64,000 bases of DNA from Bradyrhizobium cenepequi. Lineage in GTDB: Bacteria > Pseudomonadota > Alphaproteobacteria > Rhizobiales > Xanthobacteraceae. The DNA is taken from the NCBI RefSeq assembly GCF_020329485.1, contig NZ_JAGKJI010000003.1:62001-126000 (forward strand). The letters are read 5' to 3'. Of this stretch, positions 1 through 8,415 are shown piece after piece (positions within the stretch are counted from its first letter, which is position 1; every line of letters begins with the position of its first letter). The translations under genes were made by a program, and so were the position numbers. The notes below the pieces were generated by a model. The model was not told where the DNA came from. It saw nothing but the letters and a program-made list of their open reading frames with translations, and made no database searches.

Positions 1-157
1 TTGTCGAGCTGCCGACGGCCGCCAATCCCCAGCATGGCCCCAATCACAACGGACAGGGTAATGCGCCAACGCCGCGCAAGGCCGTCGCGACTGGACGCCA
101 CCACTGACGGGTGGCGCCTCCATTGCCATTGCGCGGTTGCCGGTCTGAGGCGTCGGT

Positions 158-575
158 CTAGAGCGGCTGTTCAAATTCCGCCACGGAATGCCCGAACTGC
201 GACAGGGCTTCTTCCAGATAGTCGCCGAGCAACGGCATTCCCAGGAGATATTCCGCCGTACGCTTGTTGTGCGCGTGAGTCGCCTCGGCGCGAAGGTCGT
301 CCCACTCGTCGAGTTCGCCATCGCCGCGACCGAGCCACGCGAGGGCCACGAGGTCGATCTGCTCGTCCACGTTCAGGCCGCGGATGATTGCGGTCAGTTC
401 GCCGCGGACGGGATCGTCGCGATGATCCTCGAGGGACCGAGAGCATGGCGTCGTCGCTCGGGTTGGAGGCGGGCGCCGGGTCGGTCACCGCATCCTTGAC
501 GTCGAACTGCCGTGCCTTCGCGAGGATCGCTGCCACCTTCGCGGAGGAAATGGTAAGTTGCGGTATTGGGCTCAT
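158..575 (-). pseudogene. DUF3775-family protein, frameshifted
   Basis: The family has no known function. The ATG at 575 has GGAG six bases upstream, and the frame begins MSPIPQLTISSAKVAAIL. It keeps a plausible sequence to about residue 46, then breaks. Removing one G from the GGG at 433-435 (plus strand) joins it to a second frame that continues to the stop at 158. That frame carries the acidic LDEWDDLRAEA stretch followed by TAEYLLGMPLLGDYLEE, which I associate with DUF3775. The repaired protein would be about 138 residues. Either the gene carries a one-base insertion or the base is a sequencing error; the run is only three G long, so neither can be excluded. Both halves look protein-like, which makes recent damage or an error more likely than long decay. 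Confidence 0.7.
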
Positions 576-819
576 GGCAGACTCCTCGCTGGGACCGTCA
601 ATGACTAGCCACTCTGTGATGGTATGCCATTGATGCGCGTCAAACCCGGCGGCGAGCCGTGGGCGCAAGTTTCGCGAGAGGCTATCAGAGTGTCGTCAGC
701 TGCTCCGACACCCGGCCCCGTTCGCAAGTCGATCGTGGCAGCGGCGAAGGTTGAATTGCCGGTTGCAGCGCGTCTATCCTCCGTACCCGACCTGCCGTGT
801 GGTGGCGCAAGATACTGAG

Positions 820-1308
820 ATGGACCTTTGGCCAATCCTGCAATCGCTCGTGCTCTTGACTTTCGCGAACGGTACGCCGGTCATCGCGAAGAGACTGTTT
901 GGGTCCCATTTGGCGTTCCCTCTGGATGCCGGAGTGGATTTCGTTGATGGCCGCCCGCTCCTGGGGCCATCGAAGACGATCAGAGGTGTGGTCCTTGCCG
1001 TGGCTGTCACCGCAGCGGCCGCGCCGGCATTTGGAGTGAGCGTCGCCACGGGCGCTCTGGTGGCATGCCTTGCCATGCTCGGGGATATCATCTCGAGCTT
1101 CATCAAGCGTCGTCTCAAACTGCCCTCCAGCGCCCAGGCGATTGGGCTGGACCAGATTCCGGAATCGCTGTTGCCCCTGGTGGCCTGTCAGAACGCGCTA
1201 GCGCTGACATGGGTCGACATCATCCTCGGTGTCGGCATTTTTCTGGTAGGGGAGCTGCTGATCTCCCGCGTGTTGTACGTGCTGCACATCCGCGATCAGC
1301 CTTATTGA
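820..1308 (+). CDS. CDP-archaeol synthase-like (CarS/DUF46) membrane protein
   Basis: This 162-residue integral membrane protein resembles the DUF46/CarS family. Archaeal members transfer CMP to an unsaturated glycerol diether; bacterial members are mostly uncharacterised and may act on other lipid precursors. The family signature is visible near the N-terminus: NGTPVIAKRLFG, then a GRPLLGPSKTIRG loop rich in basic residues and glycines, probably the cytidylyl-transfer site. Hydrophobic segments lie on both sides, and an IKRRLKLPSSAQA loop sits in the second half. I chose the ATG at 820 because MDLWPILQ is a natural start; the frame stays open upstream to 751 but that part is not membrane-like. 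The ribosome-binding site is weak. It stands alone between a DUF3775 remnant and a small secreted protein. Confidence 0.75.
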   Translation: MDLWPILQSLVLLTFANGTPVIAKRLFGSHLAFPLDAGVDFVDGRPLLGPSKTIRGVVLAVAVTAAAAPAFGVSVATGALVACLAMLGDIISSFIKRRLKLPSSAQAIGLDQIPESLLPLVACQNALALTWVDIILGVGIFLVGELLISRVLYVLHIRDQPY

Positions 1309-1463
1309 GGCCGCCGCCGACCGGCGAGAGACCAGCGGCTGGACGTGATCCCCGACGATGCCGTCGATGTGAGCGATCGTGATGCCGCGATCCCTTGGGA
1401 CGAACGCGGCCCGAACGCACTTCGTCGGATGAGAGCGGCGACGGGTTCATTGGAGTAAACCTA

Positions 1464-1685
1464 ATGCGTACTTTCTTGGCCTTCGGCCTGTTGATCGCGC
1501 TGTCTGCATCTGCCAATGCGAAGACGGTGCATCATCACCACGAACCGCGACATGTCATCGTTCGGCCCGCTCCGTTCTACGCCGCTCCGGGGTGGGAGTT
1601 CGCAGCGCCTCGGCCGCCGGTCCACTATGACGACACCCCGAGCTACAACGATCCGTCCAAATTTGGCGGCGGCACGGCTCTGTAA
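1464..1685 (+). CDS. Small secreted His-rich protein
   Basis: This 73-residue protein of unknown function begins MRTFLAFGLLIALSASANAK, a clear Sec signal peptide with cleavage expected after ANA. The mature part has a run of four histidines followed by a basic EPRHVIVRP segment and a proline-, tyrosine- and aspartate-rich tail. TTGGAG sits about ten bases before the ATG at 1464, which supports this start over the in-frame one at 1395. The histidine cluster could bind a metal, but no known fold is evident. A protein of the same design (signal peptide, HHH, then a VVVRQQPRP-like segment) is encoded at 37528-37761 on the other strand. Confidence 0.65.
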   Translation: MRTFLAFGLLIALSASANAKTVHHHHEPRHVIVRPAPFYAAPGWEFAAPRPPVHYDDTPSYNDPSKFGGGTAL

Positions 1686-1707
1686 ATAGTCCGGCAGGTC
1701 GACGCGT

Positions 1708-2595
1708 CTAGTTGCTCTTCCGGAGTGCAGCCGTCTGCTTCGCGAACTGCTTGTCGAAATCCTGTTCGAGGCCTGCCACATAGGTTGCAAGCTCGCCAGG
1801 CTTGACGAACGGGTTCGGCGCGCTGTCCTTCATTTGCGCGCGCTTCGCCTGCATGCCGTATACTTCCGGATGCGGGCCGAGCAGCACGTCGATCTTCATC
1901 GCCTTGGCCTTGGTGAACGTCGATCGGTAGTCATCGGCAATACCGGCATAGGTTGGATTGCCGACTAGCCTGTTGAGCGCGACTGTTCCGCTGCAGAAAA
2001 ACAGTACCTCCCGGTCCTGGTTGCCGTCCTTGACGGTCATTTCCCAGCTCGTGCAGCCGGGTGAGTGGCCAGGGGTGGCGTGCGCCATCAGCGTTGTATC
2101 GCCGAGCGTGACCTTGTCGCCTTCCTTGACCGCGCGGTCGACTTTCACGGGCGGGAAGCCGAGGTCGGCGTTCTTCTCATCGCCGGGATAGTATCCGCCT
2201 TCGAGCAGGGGCCTGTCGCGTTCTCCCGCAACGAGCTGCGCGCCGGTCTCCTTCTTGATGTCGGCAAAGCCGCCGGTGTGATCGAAATGTGCGTGCGTGT
2301 TCAGGATGTACTTGATGTCGCCGAGCTTGAAGCCGAGCTTGGCGATGTTGTCCTTGATCATGCCGGTGGACTGCGGAAGTGCCGTGTCCATGAGGATCAG
2401 GCCCTGCGACGTCTTGATAATGTAGACGGCGATGCCGTCGGTGCCGACATAGTAGATGTTGCCGATCAGTTGAAACGGCTCGAACGGCGTGGTCCATTTC
2501 TTGGTGACCTGCGCCATAAAATCCTTGACGGTTTGCGCCTGCGCGCCGGATGCGAACAGCGCCAGGGCGCACAGCGCGGCTGTGAGCGTCCTCAT
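1708..2595 (-). CDS. Subclass B3 metallo-beta-lactamase
   Basis: This 295-residue periplasmic enzyme is a subclass B3 metallo-beta-lactamase, the group that includes BJP-1 of Bradyrhizobium. Such enzymes hydrolyse beta-lactams with two zinc ions. The zinc ligands are all visible: His101, His103, Asp105 and His106 in NTHAHFDHTGG, His177 in HATPGHSPG and His242 in GPHPEVYG. The last histidine and the spacing are typical of B3. The N-terminus MRTLTAALCALALFASGAQA is a Sec signal peptide. I chose the ATG at 2595 because AGGGAGG lies seven bases upstream; the frame extends upstream to 2670 but would bury the signal peptide. The gene is monocistronic as far as can be seen, with no AmpR-type regulator next to it. 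Activity against any particular drug cannot be read from sequence. Confidence 0.9.
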   Translation of the reverse strand: MRTLTAALCALALFASGAQAQTVKDFMAQVTKKWTTPFEPFQLIGNIYYVGTDGIAVYIIKTSQGLILMDTALPQSTGMIKDNIAKLGFKLGDIKYILNTHAHFDHTGGFADIKKETGAQLVAGERDRPLLEGGYYPGDEKNADLGFPPVKVDRAVKEGDKVTLGDTTLMAHATPGHSPGCTSWEMTVKDGNQDREVLFFCSGTVALNRLVGNPTYAGIADDYRSTFTKAKAMKIDVLLGPHPEVYGMQAKRAQMKDSAPNPFVKPGELATYVAGLEQDFDKQFAKQTAALRKSN

Positions 2596-2708
2596 GATTG
2601 CCTCCCTTTTGTTTCTCTTGTTGCGCGGCAAGGGACATTGATGCGCGATTTGAGCGGCCGGCTCAAGCATGATCTCGCTGGAGCTGGGTTCCCTGAAGCC
2701 CGCGTGCG

Positions 2709-3326
2709 TTAGCGGCGACCGCCGAGCGCAAACGGAGAAGCGCCGGGCAACAAGGACGAATTGATGTCGCTGTCGATGCGCCCCGACTGCTGGGTGTAGC
2801 CGACGCCCAATGACAGGCTGAGATTTGACGCCGGCTGGATTTCGATGCCCGCATGCGCGCTATAGCCGGGCAACGTGCCGGACACGGAGTCGAAGGGAGC
2901 GAAGGGGCTGCCGATGCCAGTATGGTATTTCAAGGTGTCAAAACCGGCATAGACCGTGAGCGGCAATCCGCCCGCATTCTTGAAGCTGTAGCCGAACTGC
3001 ACGCCTTCAGTATAGAGCGAGCCGAAATTGCCAAAGATTGCGTTCTGGTTGAGGCCGCTGAAACCCGTGCCGCCGCGTTCGCTGCCTACAAACCAGCCGT
3101 TGGGGAAATTATAGCGCGTATAGGAAAAGCCGCTGCGGCGAGCGTCGAAGCTCGGAAAGTTGCCATAAGTGCTCGCACTCTGGTCGACCGTCACATTGTC
3201 AAAGCCGAGGGGCCAGCCAGGAGTCCAATATGTCATGGGGGCAACTTGGGCGTGCGCCGCTCGCCCGCCCAGACAGAGCGTCGCCAAAATGACCGCGAGA
3301 CCTCGCCCGCCTGAGAAAGCCGACAT
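2709..3326 (-). CDS. Outer-membrane beta-barrel protein
   Basis: This protein of about 205 residues has an N-terminal signal sequence (GLAVILATLCLGGRAAHA). The body is dominated by alternating hydrophobic and polar strands rich in Gly, Tyr, Phe and Ser, for example FGYSFKNAGGLPLTVYAGFD and LSLSLGVGYTQQ. This pattern fits a small outer-membrane beta-barrel. The residue before the stop is arginine rather than the usual terminal aromatic. The ATG at 3326 is preferred over a TTG at 3341, although neither has a strong ribosome-binding site. No specific channel or adhesin family is recognised. The gene lies between the B3 lactamase and an L,D-transpeptidase on the same strand, so three cell-envelope genes are adjacent, but the gaps are over 100 bases and an operon is not shown. 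Confidence 0.65.
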   Translation of the reverse strand: MSAFSGGRGLAVILATLCLGGRAAHAQVAPMTYWTPGWPLGFDNVTVDQSASTYGNFPSFDARRSGFSYTRYNFPNGWFVGSERGGTGFSGLNQNAIFGNFGSLYTEGVQFGYSFKNAGGLPLTVYAGFDTLKYHTGIGSPFAPFDSVSGTLPGYSAHAGIEIQPASNLSLSLGVGYTQQSGRIDSDINSSLLPGASPFALGGRR

Positions 3327-3462
3327 CCGCACTACCGCCAAGTGTCCGTAAGTTATACGCTCCGGATATCAAGAATGCCAGCGCGGCGCTACTTGCCGTC
3401 GCATCACCACGTTTTTGCGATACGCGTCGCGTTGTACCGTTACCGGTGTGAAAAGCACGGCC

Positions 3463-4971
3463 TCACCACGTGGAGAACGGACCGGCGAATGGCGGGCTCC
3501 AAAATGGGCGGCGATCGCGTGCGCGCGCATAGGGAAATTCGCTCGGTGGCGCGCGCCGTCGCATCTTGATTCCTCCTTGCGGTTCGCCGCTCATGACGAC
3601 CACGAAGTCCGTTCCTTTCCCCGTTTCGGAGCTCAACGCCTCGTCGGTGATGACCAAGGACGAGCGTGGCGTTGCGCCGGCTATGCGATCCAATACGTCC
3701 TGCGGAATGGCGACACGGTCGAGTGCGGCTATTGCGCTGGGTTCCGTCTTCTTTGGCTCAACCTCGTGACGTCTGTGCCCGCGCGCCGGATCGTGAGCTT
3801 CAGCGATGCCGACGTTCGGTCGGCTGCTTTCGAATGAAACAACACTCCATCGAATTCCGGTGCCGCCGTCGGTTTGCTCCGTGGCGGTGAACACATGCGT
3901 GCCAATCGGACGATCGGGATCCTGGATGGTGACAGGACTCTCGAGGATCGGTTCAAATGCCCGCCGGACATAAAGCCGTTGGGTTTTGCGGCTGATCAGC
4001 ACCGATACCGGCTCGAGCTCGCGTGCCGCCTGGCGTGCTGCCTCGGCCGCCGCAATCCGTGCATTCTCCGCGGCGAGGGCGGCTTCACGCGCAGTCGTGA
4101 CGGCATCGAGCTTCGGTTGCAGCTCCGCCTTTGCCGCGGCCCATTGCTCCTGCAGCTCGGCGATCCTGGTGGCCGCCTGCGCCTTGGCGCGCTCAGCCTG
4201 TTCTTTTGACTCGGGCGAGGTGGCGGAGCCAAGCGCAGCCTCGGCTGCGGCCAATTGCGTCTCGGCTCTGCGCTTCAGATTTTCTGCAACGCGCACCGGC
4301 ATCATGGCCTGCGTGGATTCCCGGTAAGCCTTTGCGGAGGCGAGCCTCGCCTGATCCGCCTTTACGGCCGCCTCATCGGCCTCTGCGCGACGGGCTGCGG
4401 CCAAAGCGACGACATCAGGCTTCGGCTTGAGCAGAGCCGGATGGGCGATCTCAACCGGCGCCACATCGGTTGGCGCCACGATCACCCGCAAGCCGAGCCG
4501 GGTGTTCTCGAACAGACGCTCGGCGAAATCGAAGGGCATCCGCACGCAACCATGGGAGGCGGCATAGCCGGGCAGGGGACCGCCATGGAGCGCGATCCCC
4601 GACCAGGTGATGCGTTGCATGTGCGGCATGTAGGCATCGTCATAGAGGTTCGAATAGTGCTCCGCTTCCTTTTGGATGATGCTGAAGATCCCGGCGGGCG
4701 TTTCGCGTCCCTTCTGACCGCTCGACACCGGTGCACGCAGTATCCAACCATTGGAATCGTAAACGGTGATCCGCTGGTCCTGGAGCGAAACGATGGCCAT
4801 GAGCGGGTCGCCGGCGATGCGCGACTCGACGGATTCGACCCGGCGTTCACTCCGGCCGCCCCTGGCCCCTGCATGGTCTCCAGCCGCGATCAGCGCGGCC
4901 AGAGCGGCGATGAGGAGATACGCCGGCCGCAACGGCTGGTTGCGCTTACGTTTCACGAAGCGAGAAATCAT
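3463..4971 (-). CDS. L,D-transpeptidase with a second, degenerate YkuD-like domain
   Basis: This 502-residue envelope enzyme likely forms 3-3 peptidoglycan cross-links or attaches proteins to the wall. After a membrane anchor (residues about 17-31) comes a YkuD domain with the active site His129 ... SHGCVRMP, the nucleophile being Cys142. A long Ala/Glu/Lys-rich segment (roughly residues 190-330, with KAQAATRIAELQEQWAAAKA) is a predicted coiled coil. A second YkuD-like start follows (VLISRKTQRLYV ... PIGTHVFTA) and ends in SSLVITDEALSSETGKGTD with no HGC motif, so it is probably non-catalytic. The ATG at 4971 starts a typical positively charged N-terminus; the frame is open upstream to 5085. 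The C-terminal tail is Arg/Pro-rich. An M15 peptidase gene lies immediately upstream on the same strand, so both act on peptidoglycan. Confidence 0.85.
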   Translation of the reverse strand: MISRFVKRKRNQPLRPAYLLIAALAALIAAGDHAGARGGRSERRVESVESRIAGDPLMAIVSLQDQRITVYDSNGWILRAPVSSGQKGRETPAGIFSIIQKEAEHYSNLYDDAYMPHMQRITWSGIALHGGPLPGYAASHGCVRMPFDFAERLFENTRLGLRVIVAPTDVAPVEIAHPALLKPKPDVVALAAARRAEADEAAVKADQARLASAKAYRESTQAMMPVRVAENLKRRAETQLAAAEAALGSATSPESKEQAERAKAQAATRIAELQEQWAAAKAELQPKLDAVTTAREAALAAENARIAAAEAARQAARELEPVSVLISRKTQRLYVRRAFEPILESPVTIQDPDRPIGTHVFTATEQTDGGTGIRWSVVSFESSRPNVGIAEAHDPARGHRRHEVEPKKTEPSAIAALDRVAIPQDVLDRIAGATPRSSLVITDEALSSETGKGTDFVVVMSGEPQGGIKMRRRAPPSEFPYARARDRRPFWSPPFAGPFSTW

Positions 4972-5097
4972 GCGCGTCCCATCTGCGGCGCCAATCGGCT
5001 CGGTCCGAACTCGTATGGTCCTTGGAACATTCGAGCGGCACAATTGAGGAATTCGGCAGAGCCTGCCCGCGTCGTTAGAGCGCATGCTTGAATGGGG

Positions 5098-6249
5098 TTA
5101 GATCGTTCTCCCCTTCGACGCTTTTGCGTTTTTTGTGCGTTTCGTCACGCTGCGATCGGCGCGCATCACCGGTTTGGCGCGCTTTTTCACGTCCGCTTCC
5201 GCGTGGCGAACGTTCGTTCCGCGGCGAGCAATATATTCCTTGCCGTCGATGGGAGCCACATGCGGCGGATCTCTATCGAGATACGGTCGCCCGATGCCAA
5301 ACTCCTTCCCGTGCGCATCGACCCATTTCCAGAGGGTCTCACTGGCAATCCATCGCTGCGCCCGTGTCGTACCTTTGACGCTCACGATATCGGCCGCAAG
5401 CCCGTGGCCATAGCCGCCGCGCAAGCTTCCGCCATGGTACGACCTGTTACTCGCCGCCTTCAGCCCGCTTGCGATCGCTTGACGATAGTCATCGCGGAAC
5501 GCACTGGTGATGCCCGGTGAAAGCCCGGCTTGCTCCGCCGCGTGAAGCGTATGAAAGAGCTTCAGCTTGAATTTTCGATCCATGCCTCCGATCACGTAGT
5601 CCATCATCGGCATGCCGGCTCTTTCCGCCGCCTTCGGATCCTTCCATGTGAAGTCCGCATCGACTAGCCTGGTAAAGGTTCTGGTGACAGTCACCGTCTT
5701 GCCCTTCTTCCTGACCGTCACTTTCCTCTTCTCATACACCTTGTTGGTGTCTTCCTTGGGCGTCCGTTGGTACAGTGCCCACAGGTACCGGTCGACGCAG
5801 ATGTCGACGACCAGGCACTCGTCGAGAATTTCGATGCGGCTCACAGCCGCCCCCGCGTCGTTTGGCACCGAGTCAGGCGTGTTCGCTGTCGCGGCCTGCA
5901 TGGGCCCGGCATCCGGCGCCAGCGTCTGCGACGCATCGGGCAGCGCGGCTTCGACGATGGGTTCCGGTTCGTCCGACGCCGGCGTCGCATCGGTGACGAT
6001 CCCCTTCACCGACTCCACGGCCGCCGCCACGTCGGCGGCAGCGACGTTGCCCATTGCGGTTGCCGGCGGTGCGTCGGCCGGTTCGGCGTTGGCGGTGAGA
6101 GATGGTGCGCGGTGGTCCTCGATCGGCACTGCGCCAGCGCTCTCGATACTGGCAGAACCTAAGCCACCAAGCGATGCGACAACCCAACCTGCGAGAACGA
6201 TCGTTCCGCATAGCGCCGGCGCCACCGTCGCAAATTGCCGCGGGGTCAT
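5098..6249 (-). CDS. M15-family D-Ala-D-Ala carboxypeptidase-like protein
   Basis: This 383-residue protein has one N-terminal transmembrane segment (residues about 10-30), a long Ala/Pro/Asp-rich linker of low complexity and a C-terminal zinc peptidase domain of the M15 (VanY/Hedgehog-like) type. Zinc ligands are seen as His282 and Asp287 in GHGLAADI and His330 in DPPHV. The SAFRDDYRQ and SYHGGSLRGG segments upstream complete the fold. It probably trims peptide stems of peptidoglycan in the periplasm. The ATG at 6249 has GGAGG nine bases upstream, which decides the start; the frame is open further upstream. The C-terminus is Lys/Arg-rich. It precedes the L,D-transpeptidase on the same strand with a gap of about 126 bases. 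Confidence 0.8.
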   Translation of the reverse strand: MTPRQFATVAPALCGTIVLAGWVVASLGGLGSASIESAGAVPIEDHRAPSLTANAEPADAPPATAMGNVAAADVAAAVESVKGIVTDATPASDEPEPIVEAALPDASQTLAPDAGPMQAATANTPDSVPNDAGAAVSRIEILDECLVVDICVDRYLWALYQRTPKEDTNKVYEKRKVTVRKKGKTVTVTRTFTRLVDADFTWKDPKAAERAGMPMMDYVIGGMDRKFKLKLFHTLHAAEQAGLSPGITSAFRDDYRQAIASGLKAASNRSYHGGSLRGGYGHGLAADIVSVKGTTRAQRWIASETLWKWVDAHGKEFGIGRPYLDRDPPHVAPIDGKEYIARRGTNVRHAEADVKKRAKPVMRADRSVTKRTKNAKASKGRTI

Positions 6250-6461
6250 GTCCCGTAGCCTCCAAAGGGCTCCACTTGAGCCAAGCTGCCCAGCCAAGCG
6301 ACAGTGCTGATCTTTTGGATCAAGATGTGGATGTACAATGGCAGAAATCGCAGGTTGTGATTTTTTCCGGGAACTGTTGCCCGAGCGCAACGCTGTCTTT
6401 CAGACAAATGCAAATTAGATTTTAGTCATAAGCGCACGAGAAACGGCAACGCACTCACCTG

Positions 6462-7343
6462 TTACGAGGCTATGGTCCGCGCTTCTGCAAGGAATGGCTG
6501 GAGCGCTGGATTAAGGTTGCCCGGCCGCCAGGCGATCACGTGCTCGATGGTCGGAGCTTTTTCGAGCTTATGGTGCACCAGATTCGCAATGCCGAGCTGC
6601 CCCATGGATTGCGGCACCAGGGCAATGCCAAGGTTCTCCGCGACGAGGTTCACGATTGTCTGCTGAAGTGCGACTTCGAGCCTGAACGTCGGCTCGAACC
6701 CGCCGGAGCGACAGTACCCGACAATCGCCTCGCGCAGCATCGGTGCCACCTCGGTGGGGGTAGCGATCAGAGGCTCGCCATTGAGCTGCTTGGCGCGGAT
6801 CACCGTATGGTGGGCGAGAGGGTGGCTTGAGTGCACTGCCAGGCACAACCGCTCGCGATAAATCGTGTGCGTCTCCAGTCCGCGAATGGGGCCAGGGTTG
6901 AACATGATGGCTGCATCGAATTGCCCGGCCAGCACAGCATCGGCCAGGGTGGCGGGGATGATCTCCCGCAATTCGACGCGCACCTTGGGGTGCTTGGCCA
7001 TGTAACGCCGCGCCAGGCCCGGCAGAACGGTGTAGGCCGCGTGCATCATGAAGCCGACGGAAAGCTCGCCCAACTCGCCGCGCTCGGCCAGGCGCGCGTT
7101 GCGACAGGCCTGGTCGAAGCCGATCAGCACCGCTCGTGCGTCTTCCAGAAAGCGCCGACCGGCGTGGGTGAGCGTCGCCCGCCGTGAGTGACGTTCGAAC
7201 AGACGGACGCCAAGCTCTTTTTCCAGCGCTGCGATCTGTCGGCTCAGCGGCGGCTGGCTAATGTGGAGGCGCTCGGCCGCGCGCCCGAAGTGGAGCGTCT
7301 CGGCCAAGGCCACGAAATAGCGCATCTGCCTGATGTCGATCAT
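6462..7343 (-). CDS. LysR-family transcriptional regulator
   Basis: This 293-residue protein has the standard LysR layout: an N-terminal winged helix-turn-helix (residues 5-64, FGRAAERLHISQPPLSRQIAAL) and a two-lobed effector domain from about residue 90. It starts MIDIRQMRYF, typical of the family. It is divergent from an AEC transporter gene whose start lies 98 bases away. An inverted repeat suited to LysR binding begins two bases upstream of its ATG (7345-7359), with a matching half-site at 7374-7381. The usual LysR arrangement, autorepression plus effector-dependent activation of the divergent gene, is therefore likely. The effector is unknown; an organic acid or aromatic substrate of the transporter would be a normal guess. 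Confidence 0.9.
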   Translation of the reverse strand: MIDIRQMRYFVALAETLHFGRAAERLHISQPPLSRQIAALEKELGVRLFERHSRRATLTHAGRRFLEDARAVLIGFDQACRNARLAERGELGELSVGFMMHAAYTVLPGLARRYMAKHPKVRVELREIIPATLADAVLAGQFDAAIMFNPGPIRGLETHTIYRERLCLAVHSSHPLAHHTVIRAKQLNGEPLIATPTEVAPMLREAIVGYCRSGGFEPTFRLEVALQQTIVNLVAENLGIALVPQSMGQLGIANLVHHKLEKAPTIEHVIAWRPGNLNPALQPFLAEARTIAS

Positions 7344-7344
7344 G

Positions 7345-7381
7345 ATACCGATAAGGTATGGATAGGGGTGTCAATCGGTAT
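7345..7381. promoter_or_regulatory. Candidate LysR operator
   Basis: ATACCGATAAGGTAT (7345-7359) is an inverted repeat with ATACC/GGTAT arms and fits the T-N11-A LysR motif (T7346, A7358). ATCGGTAT (7374-7381) is the exact reverse complement of ATACCGAT (7345-7352), giving a second, larger dyad. Both lie between the divergent LysR gene and the AEC transporter gene, the expected place for recognition and activation sites. Confidence 0.6.
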
Positions 7382-7440
7382 TGGATGATATCAGAGCTGC
7401 CGGATAGAGCTAACCGGCAATTTCAAAGCCAGGCTTTCCG

Positions 7441-8376
7441 ATGCTCTCGACCCTCACCACCGTGCTGCCCATTTTCGCGCTGATCTTCGCGGGCTGGCTC
7501 GCCCGCCGGATCGGCGTCCTTGGCCCCCACGCGACGACGGAGCTGAATCGCTTCGTGGTGTACCTTGCGCTTCCGGCCCTGCTTTTCGACGTCATCGCCC
7601 ACGCACAATGGAGCGATGTCTGGCAGCCGGGCTTTATCGCGGCGTTCGGCATCGGCGTGGCGCTTGTCTTCGGCCTGACGATCGCCGTTCGCCTGCGTCG
7701 CCCGCGGCACCTGGCCGATGCCGCGATCGACGGCCTGAATGCGGGCTACGCGAATACAGGCTTTGTCGGCTTCCCGCTGGCGCTCGTGGCGCTTGGCCGC
7801 GAGGCATTGGCGCCGACCCTCATTGCGACGATCATCACGGTCTGCATCCTCTTTGCGATTGCCATCGTGCTGATCGAAACTGGCCTGCAGACTGAAAAGC
7901 GACGCAGACACCTTTTTATCAAGGTAGGCGGTTCGCTGCTTCGCAATCCCTTGCTTGTCGCGCCTGTTCTGGGCGCGATCATTCCGCTCGCCGGGCTCAG
8001 TGTTCCCGGCCCAGCAGAGAGCTTCCTGAAACTATTGGGCGGTGCGGCCTCGCCCTGCGCGCTCGTCGCGCTCGGACTGTTCCTCGCAGCGAAGCGGGAG
8101 ACCACCGAGCAGGACATCGGATCGGCAGCTCTCCTCGTCAGCTTCAAGCTTGTCCTGCAGCCGGCCGTCACCTGGGTCATGGCGACCGCGGTGTTCGGCC
8201 TCTCACCGTTGCTCACTCACGTTGCCGTTCTGCTGGCTGCTCTCCCGACCGGGACAGGTCCCTTCATGCTGGCGGAGTTCTATCAGCGTGAGGCTGATAT
8301 TACTTCCAACGTTATCCTTGCTTCCACTGCTGCATCCATTCTGACCGTAAGCGGGTATCTCGCTTTGGCCGGATAG
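7441..8376 (+). CDS. AEC-family transporter
   Basis: This 311-residue inner-membrane protein belongs to the auxin efflux carrier (AEC) family. Bacterial members move malate, malonate or other small organic acids. About ten hydrophobic segments run through the sequence, arranged as two five-helix halves around a polar middle loop (residues about 145-160, LQTEKRRRHLFIK). The NAGYANTGFVGFPL motif in the first half and the PTGTGPFMLAEFYQ motif near the C-terminus are characteristic. It starts at the ATG at 7441, close to the divergent LysR regulator that probably controls it. The substrate cannot be read from sequence. Confidence 0.85.
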   Translation: MLSTLTTVLPIFALIFAGWLARRIGVLGPHATTELNRFVVYLALPALLFDVIAHAQWSDVWQPGFIAAFGIGVALVFGLTIAVRLRRPRHLADAAIDGLNAGYANTGFVGFPLALVALGREALAPTLIATIITVCILFAIAIVLIETGLQTEKRRRHLFIKVGGSLLRNPLLVAPVLGAIIPLAGLSVPGPAESFLKLLGGAASPCALVALGLFLAAKRETTEQDIGSAALLVSFKLVLQPAVTWVMATAVFGLSPLLTHVAVLLAALPTGTGPFMLAEFYQREADITSNVILASTAASILTVSGYLALAG

Positions 8377-8415
8377 CTTCTTGTGGTCGATGTAGCTGGT
8401 CGCCGCGTTGCGGCT

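Noticed and set aside
3951..3972. tRNA T-arm-like GGTTCAAAT
   Set aside because: It lies inside the L,D-transpeptidase gene and no acceptor or anticodon stem can be folded around it.
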